From: Desulfurellaceae bacterium bin18
GTDB taxonomy: Bacteria > Desulfobacterota > Binatia > Bin18
Direction: 5' to 3'
Assembly (NCBI GenBank): GCA_002238415.1
Contig: MPMI01000018.1
Coordinates: 1-64,000, forward strand
Length of the DNA stretch: 64,000 bases
Every line of letters starts with the position of its first letter. The first letter of the stretch is position 1. Both the position numbers and the translations under genes were made by a program. The notes under the pieces were generated by a model. It was not told the origin of the DNA, did not search any database, and saw only the letters and a list, made by a program, of their open reading frames with translations. Of this stretch, positions 7,858 through 16,530 are shown in pieces.

Positions 7858-8898
7858 TTATGCCAGCGTCTTGAGAGCCGGCAAGACTTCTTCGCCCAAC
7901 CGTTGGATGCATTCGATAACTTGCCCCGGCTGTGGTCCCATGGGGACCCGGCAGCGCAGCACGAAGTGTTCGACTCCGAGTTCCTTTTGCCACAGACTGA
8001 GATGTTCGAGCCAGTCGTCTTTGGTGCCGATCACCATATAGGGACGGACCTTATCCAGGGTGAAATCCGCTTCTGACCGAAAGTCTTTGGTCGGCGTGAG
8101 CATGCCCATACGCAGATAAAACTTGCACTCTTCAAGCCAGAGACGGCCAAACGTCTCCTCGGCTTCTTCCATGCTGGAGGCCAGCCAGCCGTCCCGCAGG
8201 AGGGCCACATGGGGCGTTTTCCCGGCCTGTATTGCCGCTTCCTGATAGATTTCCAGTTGGGCTTTGAGGGTATCAAAGCTGTCAAAAAACGGCGCCATCG
8301 ACCAGACGTCGCCCAAGCGTCCGGCCCGCGCGATGGACTTCGGACCAAACGCACCTATCCAAATGGGCGGACGGGGTTTTTGGTAGGGTTTTGGCGTGAT
8401 ATGGATCGCATCGTAATCGTAATACCGGCCGTGATGGGCAACCGGTCCCGGCGTAGTCCAGGCCTTGTACAGAATGTCGAGACACTCTTCAAAACGGCCC
8501 TCGCGTTGCCGAATCGAGACGCCAAAATGGTTGAAATAATCAACATGATAGCCCACACCAAGGCCCATGATGAGGCGTCCGCGCGACAGGACGTCAATCA
8601 TGGCGGCCTGCTCGGCCAGATGGACCGGATGGTACAGGGGCGGCATGATGACGTAGGAGCCGATCTTGACGCGCTGGGTGCGGGCAGCCAGCGCGGCCAT
8701 GAGGGTCAGGGTCGAGGGAAACATGCATTCCGTGCGGGCGTGTCGTTCGGGTACGAACAGAGTGTCAAAGCCGGCCTGCTCCGCCTGCTCGGCCTCGTGC
8801 AGTAATTGCTGGGCAAAATCGGCCGCACGCTCCGGGTCGGGTTCCGGCTGTTGATACGGGCCACCGTGGGTATCGGGGATATAGCCAACCGAAATCAT
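7858..8898 (-). CDS. LLM-class (probably F420-dependent) oxidoreductase
   Basis: A 346-residue luciferase-like TIM barrel. The sequence opens with the strand ISVGYIPDTHGG, continues through FDTLFVPERHART, and has the LSRGRLIMGLGVGYH segment characteristic of F420-type members, then RPPIWIGAFG. I choose the ATG at 8898 because an AAGGAG box lies 6 bases upstream; a longer in-frame extension upstream has no such site. It is co-directional with the acyl-CoA dehydrogenase downstream. Substrate unknown. Confidence 0.85.
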   Translation of the reverse strand: MISVGYIPDTHGGPYQQPEPDPERAADFAQQLLHEAEQAEQAGFDTLFVPERHARTECMFPSTLTLMAALAARTQRVKIGSYVIMPPLYHPVHLAEQAAMIDVLSRGRLIMGLGVGYHVDYFNHFGVSIRQREGRFEECLDILYKAWTTPGPVAHHGRYYDYDAIHITPKPYQKPRPPIWIGAFGPKSIARAGRLGDVWSMAPFFDSFDTLKAQLEIYQEAAIQAGKTPHVALLRDGWLASSMEEAEETFGRLWLEECKFYLRMGMLTPTKDFRSEADFTLDKVRPYMVIGTKDDWLEHLSLWQKELGVEHFVLRCRVPMGPQPGQVIECIQRLGEEVLPALKTLA

Positions 8899-9063
8899 GC
8901 TGTCTCCTTTTTCGCCACACGCGCTGGAACGCTCACCTGTTATACGCCCTTGGTCCGGCGGGCTCAATGCGAGAGGATTGGCTTGACCGGTGACAGTGGT
9001 GTCCAATAGGTAAGGGGAGAGCCGTGCGTATATGCGCAGCATAGGCCAAGGAAAGGGCGAGGT

Positions 9064-9735
9064 ATGATCAAACTCATGTCATTTTTTAAGCGCAAGCCAG
9101 GCATGTCGGTCGAAGCCTTCCAGGAATACTGGCGAACGAAACACGCCGGTGTGGTCGTTAAGTTGCCGGGCATTCAGCGCTATGTGCAGTCGCATACGCT
9201 GCTGTCCGGCTACCGCAAAAGGGAGCCCGTCTACGACGGCGTGGCCGAGGTATGGGTCGAGGATACCCAGGTGCTACGGGCTCAGGGTGCGACGCCGGAA
9301 TACACCGCGGTGCGGGCTGACGAGCCGAATTTCATCGACCTCTCGACAATGGGCAGCATTATCACCCAGGAGCATACGATCAAGGATGGGGGCGTCCCGC
9401 CCAATGCGGTCAAGAATATGGAGTTTGTCACGCATCGGGCCGACTTGTCGATCGAGGCGTTTCAGCAACACTGGCGGGAAGTTCACGGCCCGCTCGGTGC
9501 GGCCATTCCGGTGATCAAACGCTATGTGCAGAGCCACACCCGGCTCTCCGTGTATAAGGCCGGAAAAACGCCGGTCTATGACGGGGTGGCCATTACCTGG
9601 TTTGCTGATACGCAGGCCATGCGCACCTCAGCCAGCATGCCGGAATACGCAGCAACCCGGGCGGATGAAGCCAATTTTATCGATGGCACCAGACTGCCGT
9701 TTATCATTGCCCGAGAGCACGTCATCGCAGGATAA
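9064..9735 (+). CDS. Tandem EthD-domain protein
   Basis: A 223-residue protein made of two copies of the roughly 100-residue EthD ferredoxin-like barrel. Repeat 1 has IKLMSFFKRKPGMSVEAFQEYW, shown here only in part, with HAGVVVKLPGIQRYVQSHT; repeat 2 has LSIEAFQQHWREVHGPLGA and IKRYVQSHTRLSVY. Each half ends with a DEPNFID/DEANFID segment. EthD was first described from the ethyl tert-butyl ether degradation cluster. Relatives act as small dimeric isomerase- or cyclase-like proteins or accessory factors in the cytoplasm. The fused dimer would fold as one pseudo-symmetric barrel. A second tandem EthD gene is at 45457-46131. Confidence 0.85.
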   Translation: MIKLMSFFKRKPGMSVEAFQEYWRTKHAGVVVKLPGIQRYVQSHTLLSGYRKREPVYDGVAEVWVEDTQVLRAQGATPEYTAVRADEPNFIDLSTMGSIITQEHTIKDGGVPPNAVKNMEFVTHRADLSIEAFQQHWREVHGPLGAAIPVIKRYVQSHTRLSVYKAGKTPVYDGVAITWFADTQAMRTSASMPEYAATRADEANFIDGTRLPFIIAREHVIAG

Positions 9736-9764
9736 GGGTGACAGTACAGGACCGATTTTCTCGG

Positions 9765-11018
9765 TTAGGGAGTGCCGCTGGTTTCCTGCTGTTTCTGGAG
9801 GGTGACCAAGGTGGCGAGTTTGTTGACGGGAGGCAGACCTCGGATGAGCCGCCCGTTCACCACTAGGGTAGGGGTGGCTTTGATCTCAAGACGCAGGGCC
9901 TCGTCAATATCGTTCTTGACCAGCGCCTCGGTGTGCCCATCGTCCATGCACGCACTAAACTGCTCGAAATCCAGTCTGGCAGTTCTGGCATGGGCGTCAA
10001 AGTCGGCCCGCTTGAATTTGGCCTGATCCGCAAACAGCAGGTCGGCATACTCCCAGAATTTCCCCTGCTCAGCGGCACACTCGGCCGCCATCGACGCCGC
10101 ACAAGCGCCCGGATGCACCTGACCCTGCATACCGGTATTGCACTGCTGGTCAAGCGGATAGTGCCGGAACACGATACGGACATCGTCCGGGTTGGCATGC
10201 TGAAACTTCAGCAGGGTGTCCCGGGCATTGGCGCACTGCGGGCAGCGGAAATCAACGAACTCATGAATGGTGAGCGCTGCGTCCGCGGGCCCCTCGACGT
10301 GCCGTTCCGACCCACGCAGCACGACAGCCGGCTGGTCGTAGTAATAACGCACGAAACTCATGTCCATCTCTGCTGGAGGAGGAGCGAGATATTCCTGAAG
10401 TGGGGTCACGTGGGCGGCGTCCCCGGTCTGGGTCAGCCCGATGCCCAGCAGCACGATAGAAAAACCAAGCGCGGCGTAAGCCAGCCGAGGCAGGGTAATC
10501 GTATGATCCGCCCGTCCCTGCACAAGGGCGCTCACGAAGAGGCCTAGGTTCACCAGATACAGACCGGTACACAGGGGGCACACCGCCCCTATCGTGAAGA
10601 ATGAGACTGCCGCCATATACAGCGAGAAGACAAACATCCAGCCACACAGCAGAACGGTTAGCCCAGGCGCTGCCAGGAACGTGCTGGCGAGGAGGATCGC
10701 GTAGCTGCCGGCGGCGAGTACGGCAACAGGAATCCCAAAAAGAGTGGCATAGGCACTGCTCAGGACCAGGCTGCAATTGACCGTGGTCCCGCTGCCGCAA
10801 AAAGCCGATTCAATACTGCCGCTCGTCCCCGCCTGATAGTGGAGGACCGAGAGGTAGACCCCGAGGATGAGGCCGAGCGCTCCAAGGATACGGATGGCGA
10901 GCGGCGGCCAACTAGGAGCGTGACGCTGCGCGTGACGCGCTGTCTGCACGGCCGGATCGTGTGTGGCTGCCTTACGGCGGGACGCTTTTGCTTTCTTTGC
11001 TGACATGGGCTGAAGCAT
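9765..11018 (-). CDS. VKOR-DsbA fusion: disulfide-generating membrane protein with periplasmic thioredoxin domain
   Basis: A 417-residue fusion. The N-terminal half (about 40-195) is a vitamin K epoxide reductase homologue with several membrane helices, loop cysteines Cys74 and Cys82, and the quinone-side pair Cys147-Pro-Leu-Cys150. The C-terminal half (about 235-415) is a DsbA-like thioredoxin domain with Cys259-Pro-Gln-Cys262 in FVDFRCPQCAN and the cis-Pro stretch ATPTLVVNGR. VKOR takes electrons from the thioredoxin part and passes them to quinone, so the protein would oxidise exported thiols without DsbB. The start at 11018 is chosen because AAGGGG lies 7 bases upstream; two other ATG/TTG-type starts are close by. 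The neighbouring selenocysteine DsbA-like gene suggests a shared oxidative-folding job. Confidence 0.9.
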   Translation of the reverse strand: MLQPMSAKKAKASRRKAATHDPAVQTARHAQRHAPSWPPLAIRILGALGLILGVYLSVLHYQAGTSGSIESAFCGSGTTVNCSLVLSSAYATLFGIPVAVLAAGSYAILLASTFLAAPGLTVLLCGWMFVFSLYMAAVSFFTIGAVCPLCTGLYLVNLGLFVSALVQGRADHTITLPRLAYAALGFSIVLLGIGLTQTGDAAHVTPLQEYLAPPPAEMDMSFVRYYYDQPAVVLRGSERHVEGPADAALTIHEFVDFRCPQCANARDTLLKFQHANPDDVRIVFRHYPLDQQCNTGMQGQVHPGACAASMAAECAAEQGKFWEYADLLFADQAKFKRADFDAHARTARLDFEQFSACMDDGHTEALVKNDIDEALRLEIKATPTLVVNGRLIRGLPPVNKLATLVTLQKQQETSGTP

Positions 11019-11129
11019 TACCATACCCCTTTCCGAATCGCCAAGAGGGGGAGGAGAGACGGGCTGCCTTGCGCGACGCAGTGAAAGCGGGTAGGGGCGA
11101 ACAGACCGCTGTGTAGAAAGGGAACGGGT

Positions 11130-11378
11130 ATGGAGAGTGATGATCTTGGCTGGATTCCCCGACCTGTTCGAGCCAAGCTCGATCAGGTCGGAGTCAAACT
11201 CCACTTAAAAGAATGGCAGGCCTTCCCCCTGGAGGACCGCCAGGCCTTGTGCGCTTTGCCCTGCCAGACCTCGGTTGAAAAAAAGGCGTTCCAGGAACGC
11301 CTCGATACCTTAGCTCTACGCCACTGTGGAGCACTGCCGCGGCGGCTGCCTCCAGAGAGACCGGGTGGGGCAGCCTAG
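11130..11378 (+). CDS. Nitrate reductase-associated family protein (PF09655-like), short form
   Basis: An 82-residue protein whose segment IPRPVRAKLDQVGVKLHLKEW and following LEDRQALCALPC resemble the core of the family called nitrate reductase-associated, which usually runs to about 150 residues. Here only the first half is present before the stop, so it is a short member or a truncated one. Function is unknown in the family; the name comes from gene neighbourhood in cyanobacteria. No nitrate reductase is in this window. It is divergent from the VKOR gene. Confidence 0.6.
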   Translation: MESDDLGWIPRPVRAKLDQVGVKLHLKEWQAFPLEDRQALCALPCQTSVEKKAFQERLDTLALRHCGALPRRLPPERPGGAA

Positions 11379-11408
11379 GGGCAACCGGCAGGTCACCCCC
11401 CCCACAGA

Positions 11409-12434
11409 CTACTGCGCCGCCAGCATTTCCTCGATCAATTCGGCAAACGCCGAGTAGGGTTGCGAACCGGACAGAAAACGTCCGTTCACAAAAAAGGCCG
11501 GTGTGCCGCTCACCCCGAGTTGAGTGCCGAGCGCCAGGTCCTTGCTGACTGCTGCGGTATAGGCGTTATTGTCCAGGCAGGCCGCAAACTGCGCCGGGTC
11601 CAGTTTGAGGTCGGCGGCGTATTGTTTCAGTTCATCGGGCTGTAAGGCTTTAATATTGGCAAACAGGATATCGTGGTACTCCCAGTATTTGCCCTGATCT
11701 CCGGCACAGCGCGCAGCCTCAGCCGCTTTATACGCCTGGGGATGAAGCCGGGTTAACGGAAAATCCCTGAATACAAATTTAACTTTATCCTTGTAGTTTT
11801 CCTGAACTTGAGAGAGTGCAGACTGCACTCGGGCACAATACGGTCATTGATAGTCGGAGAACTCAACCAGCGTAATGGGCGCGTCCTGTGGTCCTTTTGC
11901 TGGTGCTCCGGCGGTCGGGACATCAACAATCGGTGGTGCCAGCGTAAAGTCGATCGTGGTCGCTTTGCGCAGTTCGGCAGCAAATGCCTGTTGGCGCTGT
12001 TGCTGCTTGCGGCCCTGAAGGGATTGTTTGAGCTGCGCCTGCACCTCTTCCAGTTTTCTCTCTCCAAACCGGGCTTTGTTCTTAGTATAGTAATCCTCTA
12101 CCTCTGCATCGCTCACCGGTTCTGTTTTATCGGTCACTTCCTGCTGGCGGAGTTGTTGGCGGGTAATGCCCCGCTTCTTTGCCTCCTGCTCTTGCAGATG
12201 CGCGTCGATGATCGCATCGACCGCTTTCTTTTTGAGCGAGTAGATTTGGTTGTGCAAACGGAGCATCTGGCCTTTAATCTGGTTTTCAATCTCCGCCTCG
12301 GTGATGCTTCTTTCGCCGACCGTGGCCAGCACCGCGTTGGTGGCATCGGCCCTGAGTGCGCCCGGAGCCAGCACCACTCCTGCTAGGAGGAAGGCACTGA
12401 CAAGGCGGAGGCTCTTCTGCCCGTGTGGTTTCAT
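11409..12434 (-). CDS. Selenocysteine-containing DsbA-like thioredoxin-fold protein (Sec-Pro-Tyr-Cys), with SurA-like N-domain
   Basis: Two open stretches in one frame are separated only by a TGA at 11844-11846. Upstream of it the protein ends LVEFSDYQ and downstream it continues PYCARVQSAL, so the TGA sits exactly where DsbA/BdbD proteins have the first Cys of CPYC. Read as Sec197-Pro-Tyr-Cys200, the 341-residue product is complete: a signal peptide (about 1-30), a charged helical SurA-like region (about 35-165), and a DsbA domain with the cis-Pro loop SGTPAFFVNG. A perfect 7-bp hairpin 13 bases after the TGA looks like a bacterial SECIS element. The ATG at 12434 has an AAGGAG box. It probably reduces or isomerises disulfides in the periplasm. 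The alternative, a nonsense mutation, is made unlikely by the exact position and the hairpin. Confidence 0.85.
11814..11830 (-). promoter_or_regulatory. SECIS-like hairpin of the DsbA-like selenoprotein
   Basis: On the RNA strand GAGUGCA GUC UGCACUC forms a perfect 7-bp stem with a GUC loop, starting 13 bases after the UGA. The apical part GCAGUCUGC closely resembles the SelB-binding tip GCAGGUCUGC of the E. coli fdhF element, which is at a similar distance from its UGA. Confidence 0.8.
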
Positions 12435-12460
12435 TATTGCTCCTTCTCTGAATACTGCTA

Positions 12461-12559
12461 CTAGCCGGTAAAGGTCAAAATAAGAAAGAAGAGCAGCAAG
12501 GGGACGAGCATCCACAGTAGAAAAACAACCCAGGCCGGTCCTTGTCCCTGATTTTCCAT
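12461..12559 (-). CDS. 32-residue single-span membrane peptide
   Basis: A short frame with a strong GGAGGAG box 5 bases before its ATG encodes a polar start (MENQGQGPAW) followed by one hydrophobic helix made of Val, Leu, Phe, Trp and Ile to the end. It lies 26 bases upstream of the selenocysteine DsbA-like gene on the same strand and 103 bases downstream of the DedA gene, so it is likely co-transcribed. Such peptides often regulate or anchor a partner. I know no named family for it. Confidence 0.6.
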   Translation of the reverse strand: MENQGQGPAWVVFLLWMLVPLLLFFLILTFTG

Positions 12560-12662
12560 ATCGTCTCCTCCAATTGAAGCGGTTTGATTGCAGGCCCCTA
12601 CCATACGGAAAACCGCGCTCCGACTCAATGTGGTCGGTTGTGACACAAGCGAGCGCGTCCTA

Positions 12663-13340
12663 CTAGGGTTGGTCGAAAAGGGACTGCCGGGTGATCCAGA
12701 ACCGGATGAGGCTCCAGATGATAATAGCGACGAGCAGCAGGCTCCATGCAACGTGCCCAAGACGCTGGATAGAAACGAGGGCAGCGTCAATCTCGGCGCC
12801 AAAAGAATAGGCCAGCGTAAAAATGACTGGCACGTAGACGGCGATGGCAATCAGAGAAATCCGGACATAGATAAGCGTCGGCATCCCGTGTGCACCAACA
12901 ATAATATGTGCGGGAAGTCGCAGGCCGGGCAAGAATCGGGTCAAAAAAAGCGCCCGGTTCCGATACTGGTCAAGCCAAGTCTTAAATCGCTCGACCCATT
13001 TGCTGCGATGGAGAAAGAGAAACGCTGAGCGTGGACTTCTGCCCCTCCAATGTCGTCCTACCCAAAAACCAACAAAATCGCCGCAAAAAACGCCCAGGCC
13101 GAGCAGCATGAGCATGGTGGTCAGCTGAACTTGGTCCGAGTAGTAGAGATAGCCGGCGGCAACGAGGGCGATTTCCTCGGCGAGCGGAATGAACCATATC
13201 CCCGCAATAAGCAGCAGAAATATGGTTATATAGGGTGAGTACGTAAGGTAAGAAACCCAGTAATCAATAGCGGATGCCGAGAACAATTCAAACACGGGAG
13301 CAGAGACTTTCTTGCAATGATACTGCCTGGCGCTCAACAA
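12663..13340 (-). CDS. DedA/VTT-family membrane protein
   Basis: A 225-residue integral membrane protein with the SNARE-associated (VTT) domain. It shows WFIPLAEEIALVAAGYL, the re-entrant loop acid region near GDFVGFWVGRHW, and the conserved basic motif FLTRFLPGLRLPAHIIVG (about 135-152), followed by C-terminal helices. DedA proteins of this type act as undecaprenyl-phosphate or phospholipid translocases and affect envelope integrity. The start is a TTG at 13340 without a clear ribosome site, so an internal start is possible. It is followed on the same strand by the small membrane peptide and the selenoprotein. Confidence 0.85.
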   Translation of the reverse strand: MLSARQYHCKKVSAPVFELFSASAIDYWVSYLTYSPYITIFLLLIAGIWFIPLAEEIALVAAGYLYYSDQVQLTTMLMLLGLGVFCGDFVGFWVGRHWRGRSPRSAFLFLHRSKWVERFKTWLDQYRNRALFLTRFLPGLRLPAHIIVGAHGMPTLIYVRISLIAIAVYVPVIFTLAYSFGAEIDAALVSIQRLGHVAWSLLLVAIIIWSLIRFWITRQSLFDQP

Positions 13341-13519
13341 GAAAAACAGCGCGGCGCATTCCAGGAGAATGTAAGCCTTATTATACCGAGATCAAGTCCC
13401 GTGGAAAATACCGGGAGCGGGACAACACCACTCAACATCGTCATGGGGCATTATTCTTTCCTTCTCGGACTGTTCTGAGTATATTAAAAATTTACTTCAG
13501 CAACGCTGGAGGATGAAGA

Positions 13520-14728
13520 ATGACATGGTGGATAGTGTTTCTGAGCGGTATGCTCTGGGTACAGTCGGCCTGGGCAACCGCGGATATTTCTCCTGCTCTC
13601 TTGGGCATGTACCGTAAGACCATTGAGATCGAGACTGGTCTCTTCACCCATGCAGCCCGCTACGGGGTAGACCATCGGCTCGCTCGGGCCGTGATTCTAC
13701 AGGAATCGGGCGGGAACGCCGAATGGGTCTCCCCAGGCGGAGGTGTCGGGTATTTCCAAATGCCCCCCGGAATCGTCCGCTTACTCGGCAGTCCAACCAA
13801 TATTGAAGCCGGTATACAATACCTGGCACAGTTGCAAAACCAGTTCACGCGTGAGGACTATGTGCTGGCCGCCTATAAGCTCGGTCCTGACCGGGTGCAA
13901 GAAGACGAGCCCATCCATTTCAAGACGCTGCAATATATTGTGAGTATTGGGTATTATAAATCCGTTTTGCAGGAATATGAGCCCGAAGTGCGTCGTCGGG
14001 CAGGACAGCTTGAGCTCAGAAAAGTCCAGCCTGGGGAGTCGTGGGAATCCACGGCCCAGGCCCTTCGGCTTACACCAACCGTCCTGCGTTTGTACAACCC
14101 GATGCTGGCGAAGCGTTTTCTCCAGGGAGGCTCGACTGTTGCCTATCCCACGGAGGTACCTGCGGACTTGGCCGGTGTGGGGGAAAAGCCGGTGTATGTG
14201 GTTCGTATTGGGGATACGCCCGAGTTGTTGGCCAACGTCTTTCAGGTTGATCCGCAGACGTTTCGCCAGCAGCATCAGCTGTGGTATTTACATCCACTCG
14301 CGGCTGGAAAAGAAATCTCCCTTCCAACGCCCCCGGCGGAAGCGCCGGATAGACGGACGGTGGCGTCCCTGCCGCCACAGATTCCCTCTGCCGCAGGACG
14401 TGGCGCGGAAGAAAAGAAAAACGGGCAGGACCTCCGATATACCGTGCGTCGCGGGGATTCTCTGGAGAGAATTGCCCGGCGTTACGGGACGACGGTGCGT
14501 GCTCTGAGGGCAGCAAACAGCCTGCGCGGAACCCAGATTAACATAGGCGCGGTGCTGCGGATTCCCACCGGCCAAACCGAGACGACGCTCTACCGGGTGC
14601 AATGGGGGGACACCCTAGGGAAAATTGCGCAACGGTATAATACAACGATTGCGACCCTAGTACGGATCAACAACCTCCGTAATCACCGTATTCAGGCGGG
14701 CAGGGTGCTGCGTATCCCCTCCTCATAA
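13520..14728 (+). CDS. Lytic transglycosylase with LysM repeats
   Basis: A 402-residue secreted murein hydrolase. Signal peptide about 1-20. The SLT domain has the catalytic Glu62 in AVILQESGGNAEW and the GYFQMPPGI motif, with the tyrosine-rich AAYKLGPDRV stretch behind it. Two clear LysM modules follow (about 309-353, YTVRRGDSLERIARRYGT; and 357-401, YRVQWGDTLGKIAQRYNT). Two further LysM-like segments between about 187 and 280 are more degenerate. It would cleave peptidoglycan glycan strands in the periplasm. GGAGG precedes the ATG. It is divergent from DedA, with about 180 bases between holding a possible TATATT -10 box near 13478. Confidence 0.9.
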   Translation: MTWWIVFLSGMLWVQSAWATADISPALLGMYRKTIEIETGLFTHAARYGVDHRLARAVILQESGGNAEWVSPGGGVGYFQMPPGIVRLLGSPTNIEAGIQYLAQLQNQFTREDYVLAAYKLGPDRVQEDEPIHFKTLQYIVSIGYYKSVLQEYEPEVRRRAGQLELRKVQPGESWESTAQALRLTPTVLRLYNPMLAKRFLQGGSTVAYPTEVPADLAGVGEKPVYVVRIGDTPELLANVFQVDPQTFRQQHQLWYLHPLAAGKEISLPTPPAEAPDRRTVASLPPQIPSAAGRGAEEKKNGQDLRYTVRRGDSLERIARRYGTTVRALRAANSLRGTQINIGAVLRIPTGQTETTLYRVQWGDTLGKIAQRYNTTIATLVRINNLRNHRIQAGRVLRIPSS

Positions 14729-14754
14729 AGGGAGGAGACAGGCGCGAGCAGCCT

Positions 14755-15747
14755 TCACTCAGATGTGTCAAGCCGTGCGGGGTACTGATCCTCTATGGCT
14801 CTGACCGCCCGATAGGCAAACTCGGTGTAGGGAACGGGAATGCCGAGGCGTCGGCCTTCCTTGAAGACGTGGCCGACGGTTTCCTCGATCTCCGTTTTTT
14901 TCCCTGCCAGCACATCCTGGAGCATGGACGGAATGATGTGGGTCCGCCCGCTCCGTGCCACCTGTTGGCCCACCCCGACGAGCATTTGTACTGCCTCGTC
15001 GAACGGGGCGTCCCGAAGCGTCTGCTGCTTGAACAGGCTCCAGGCCGCATGGTCGGACAGTGGAATGCCGAGGGCATCCGCAACGGCCGCAACTTCTCGA
15101 AACATATGGATTGAGAGGGTCGCCAGTTCCGGGCTCGACCATACCAGATGGACGGGCAGGCGGGTCAGGGCCGCCAGCGGGGCAAAGGGGTTTTGGATAG
15201 CCTGTTTCGTCCATTCGATCGAGACGATATTCTCGACCGCGGCAGCCTTGAGTCCGGCGTCAACAAACGTCTGAGCCAGACGGTCCACTCGTTTTGAGCG
15301 CGTGCCGTCCGGTTCGCCAAAGAACGTAATCCCATCCAGGGTATAATGGACCTCGCCATCGCGGACGAGGGTCGCGCCGATCATCGTGGTCGCGCCAACG
15401 ACAGTGTCCGCACCAAAAACGCGCACCATCTGGTCGTTCTTCACCACGCCATTCTGGAGTGAGGCGACACTGCCGATCCGCAGATGTTTGACGCTGGCTA
15501 GGGCGCGCGACATATCCTTGGTCTTGACGCAAATCAGCACGACATCGGCGCTGTCGAGTATTGACGCATCGGCGTAGGCTGGCAGCCGGACCCGAAAGTC
15601 AGACAGTCCGGTGAGTCGCAGCCCGTTTTGCCGGACAGCCCGCGCGTGGCCCGGCCGGGCGATCATCACCACGTCTACTCCATGCCGGGCGAGATGCCCG
15701 GCGACAACCGAACCCACACCCCCGGCCCCCAGAATCACAACCCGCAT
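14755..15747 (-). CDS. Ketopantoate reductase (PanE/ApbA family)
   Basis: A 330-residue NADPH-dependent 2-dehydropantoate 2-reductase homologue. The N-terminal Rossmann motif ILGAGGVGSVVAGHLARHG is immediate. CVKTKDMSRAL and the LQNGVVKND segment match the ApbA N-domain, and the C-terminal helical domain contains the lysine in SIEWTKQAIQNPF and the family end SMLQDVLAGKKTEIE. The start at 15747 has a GGAGGGT box. It may make pantoate for coenzyme A or reduce another 2-oxo acid; paralogues are common. Confidence 0.9.
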   Translation of the reverse strand: MRVVILGAGGVGSVVAGHLARHGVDVVMIARPGHARAVRQNGLRLTGLSDFRVRLPAYADASILDSADVVLICVKTKDMSRALASVKHLRIGSVASLQNGVVKNDQMVRVFGADTVVGATTMIGATLVRDGEVHYTLDGITFFGEPDGTRSKRVDRLAQTFVDAGLKAAAVENIVSIEWTKQAIQNPFAPLAALTRLPVHLVWSSPELATLSIHMFREVAAVADALGIPLSDHAAWSLFKQQTLRDAPFDEAVQMLVGVGQQVARSGRTHIIPSMLQDVLAGKKTEIEETVGHVFKEGRRLGIPVPYTEFAYRAVRAIEDQYPARLDTSE

Positions 15748-15822
15748 ATCTACCCTCCCGTATTTTATTGGCACGGGATTATGGCGGGTCCGGCTCGGCG
15801 TTGTCAACGAAGGCGCTGAGGT

Positions 15823-16530
15823 CTAGGAATGCTCCGGGAAGCGGACCCGATACACCCGCGCCAGATGGATAAAATACCCCTCTCCCGGTTGCAACCTTTC
15901 GAGGTCTTCGGGTGCAACCTTTCTGCCGACGGTCTGACTGATCGCCTCGGCCTCAGCTCCCGCTGCGTGCAAGAGCAGCGTTGTTTCGTACCGCCCGAAG
16001 ACGAGGCAGGCCGGATGCGGAAGAAGTTCGACCACCACCGTTCCGGTGCGTAAGAAGAAGGTGAGCGTGTGCTCCCAGTCGGCAGTCTCTCGTGCGCCAT
16101 CAATGATGAGCAGGGGAGGCAGGGAAGGCGTCGCCCCAAGACCGGTCTGAAGGGTTTGAAGCACCTGCTGCGCGATACTGTCCGAAACCGTGCCCTCCGC
16201 CGGCAGGGGAATATAGGCGGCGTCTTCACGCAGTAGGAGCCGAAAGGTCATTTCGAGTTGCTGACGGCCGTGGGCGTCCAGACACACCACCACGCCGTGT
16301 TGGCGCGCTTGACGCAGGGCGAGGCTCAGGCATAGCTCGGTCCGGGCGCGTAGCTGTCCGCCCAGCACGGCCAGACGGCCACTGAGGTCGGGCAGCGGAA
16401 AGAGACGCTCCTGGGCCATGGAGCGGAGAGCATAGCGCCTCTCCCGCCGCAGGGAAAGTTGACCAACTCTCGACCATGCACCGTCTCCTCCCCTACTCAG
16501 ACCGTGCCGAACCGCGTATAAGATTTGCAT
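15823..16530 (-). CDS. Unknown protein with a degenerate P-loop NTPase-like fold
   Basis: A 235-residue protein I do not recognise by name. The stretch VLGGQLRARTELCLSLA has the spacing of a Walker A loop but with the last Gly and Lys changed (A-R-T instead of G-K-T). About 90 residues later PLLIIDGARE resembles a Walker B strand. The C-terminus, VGRKVAPEDLERLQPGEGYFI, is in the style of VirB4/HerA-type ATPases. The most economical reading is a catalytically dead relative of that superfamily. The ATG at 16530 shares bases with the ATG of the divergent gene at 16529. An in-frame start upstream at 16584 is also possible. Confidence 0.55.
   Translation of the reverse strand: MQILYAVRHGLSRGGDGAWSRVGQLSLRRERRYALRSMAQERLFPLPDLSGRLAVLGGQLRARTELCLSLALRQARQHGVVVCLDAHGRQQLEMTFRLLLREDAAYIPLPAEGTVSDSIAQQVLQTLQTGLGATPSLPPLLIIDGARETADWEHTLTFFLRTGTVVVELLPHPACLVFGRYETTLLLHAAGAEAEAISQTVGRKVAPEDLERLQPGEGYFIHLARVYRVRFPEHS

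Noticed and set aside
11409-11828. Separate short DsbA gene starting at GTG 11828
   Set aside because: It would begin in the middle of the thioredoxin fold, after the active site, with no ribosome box.
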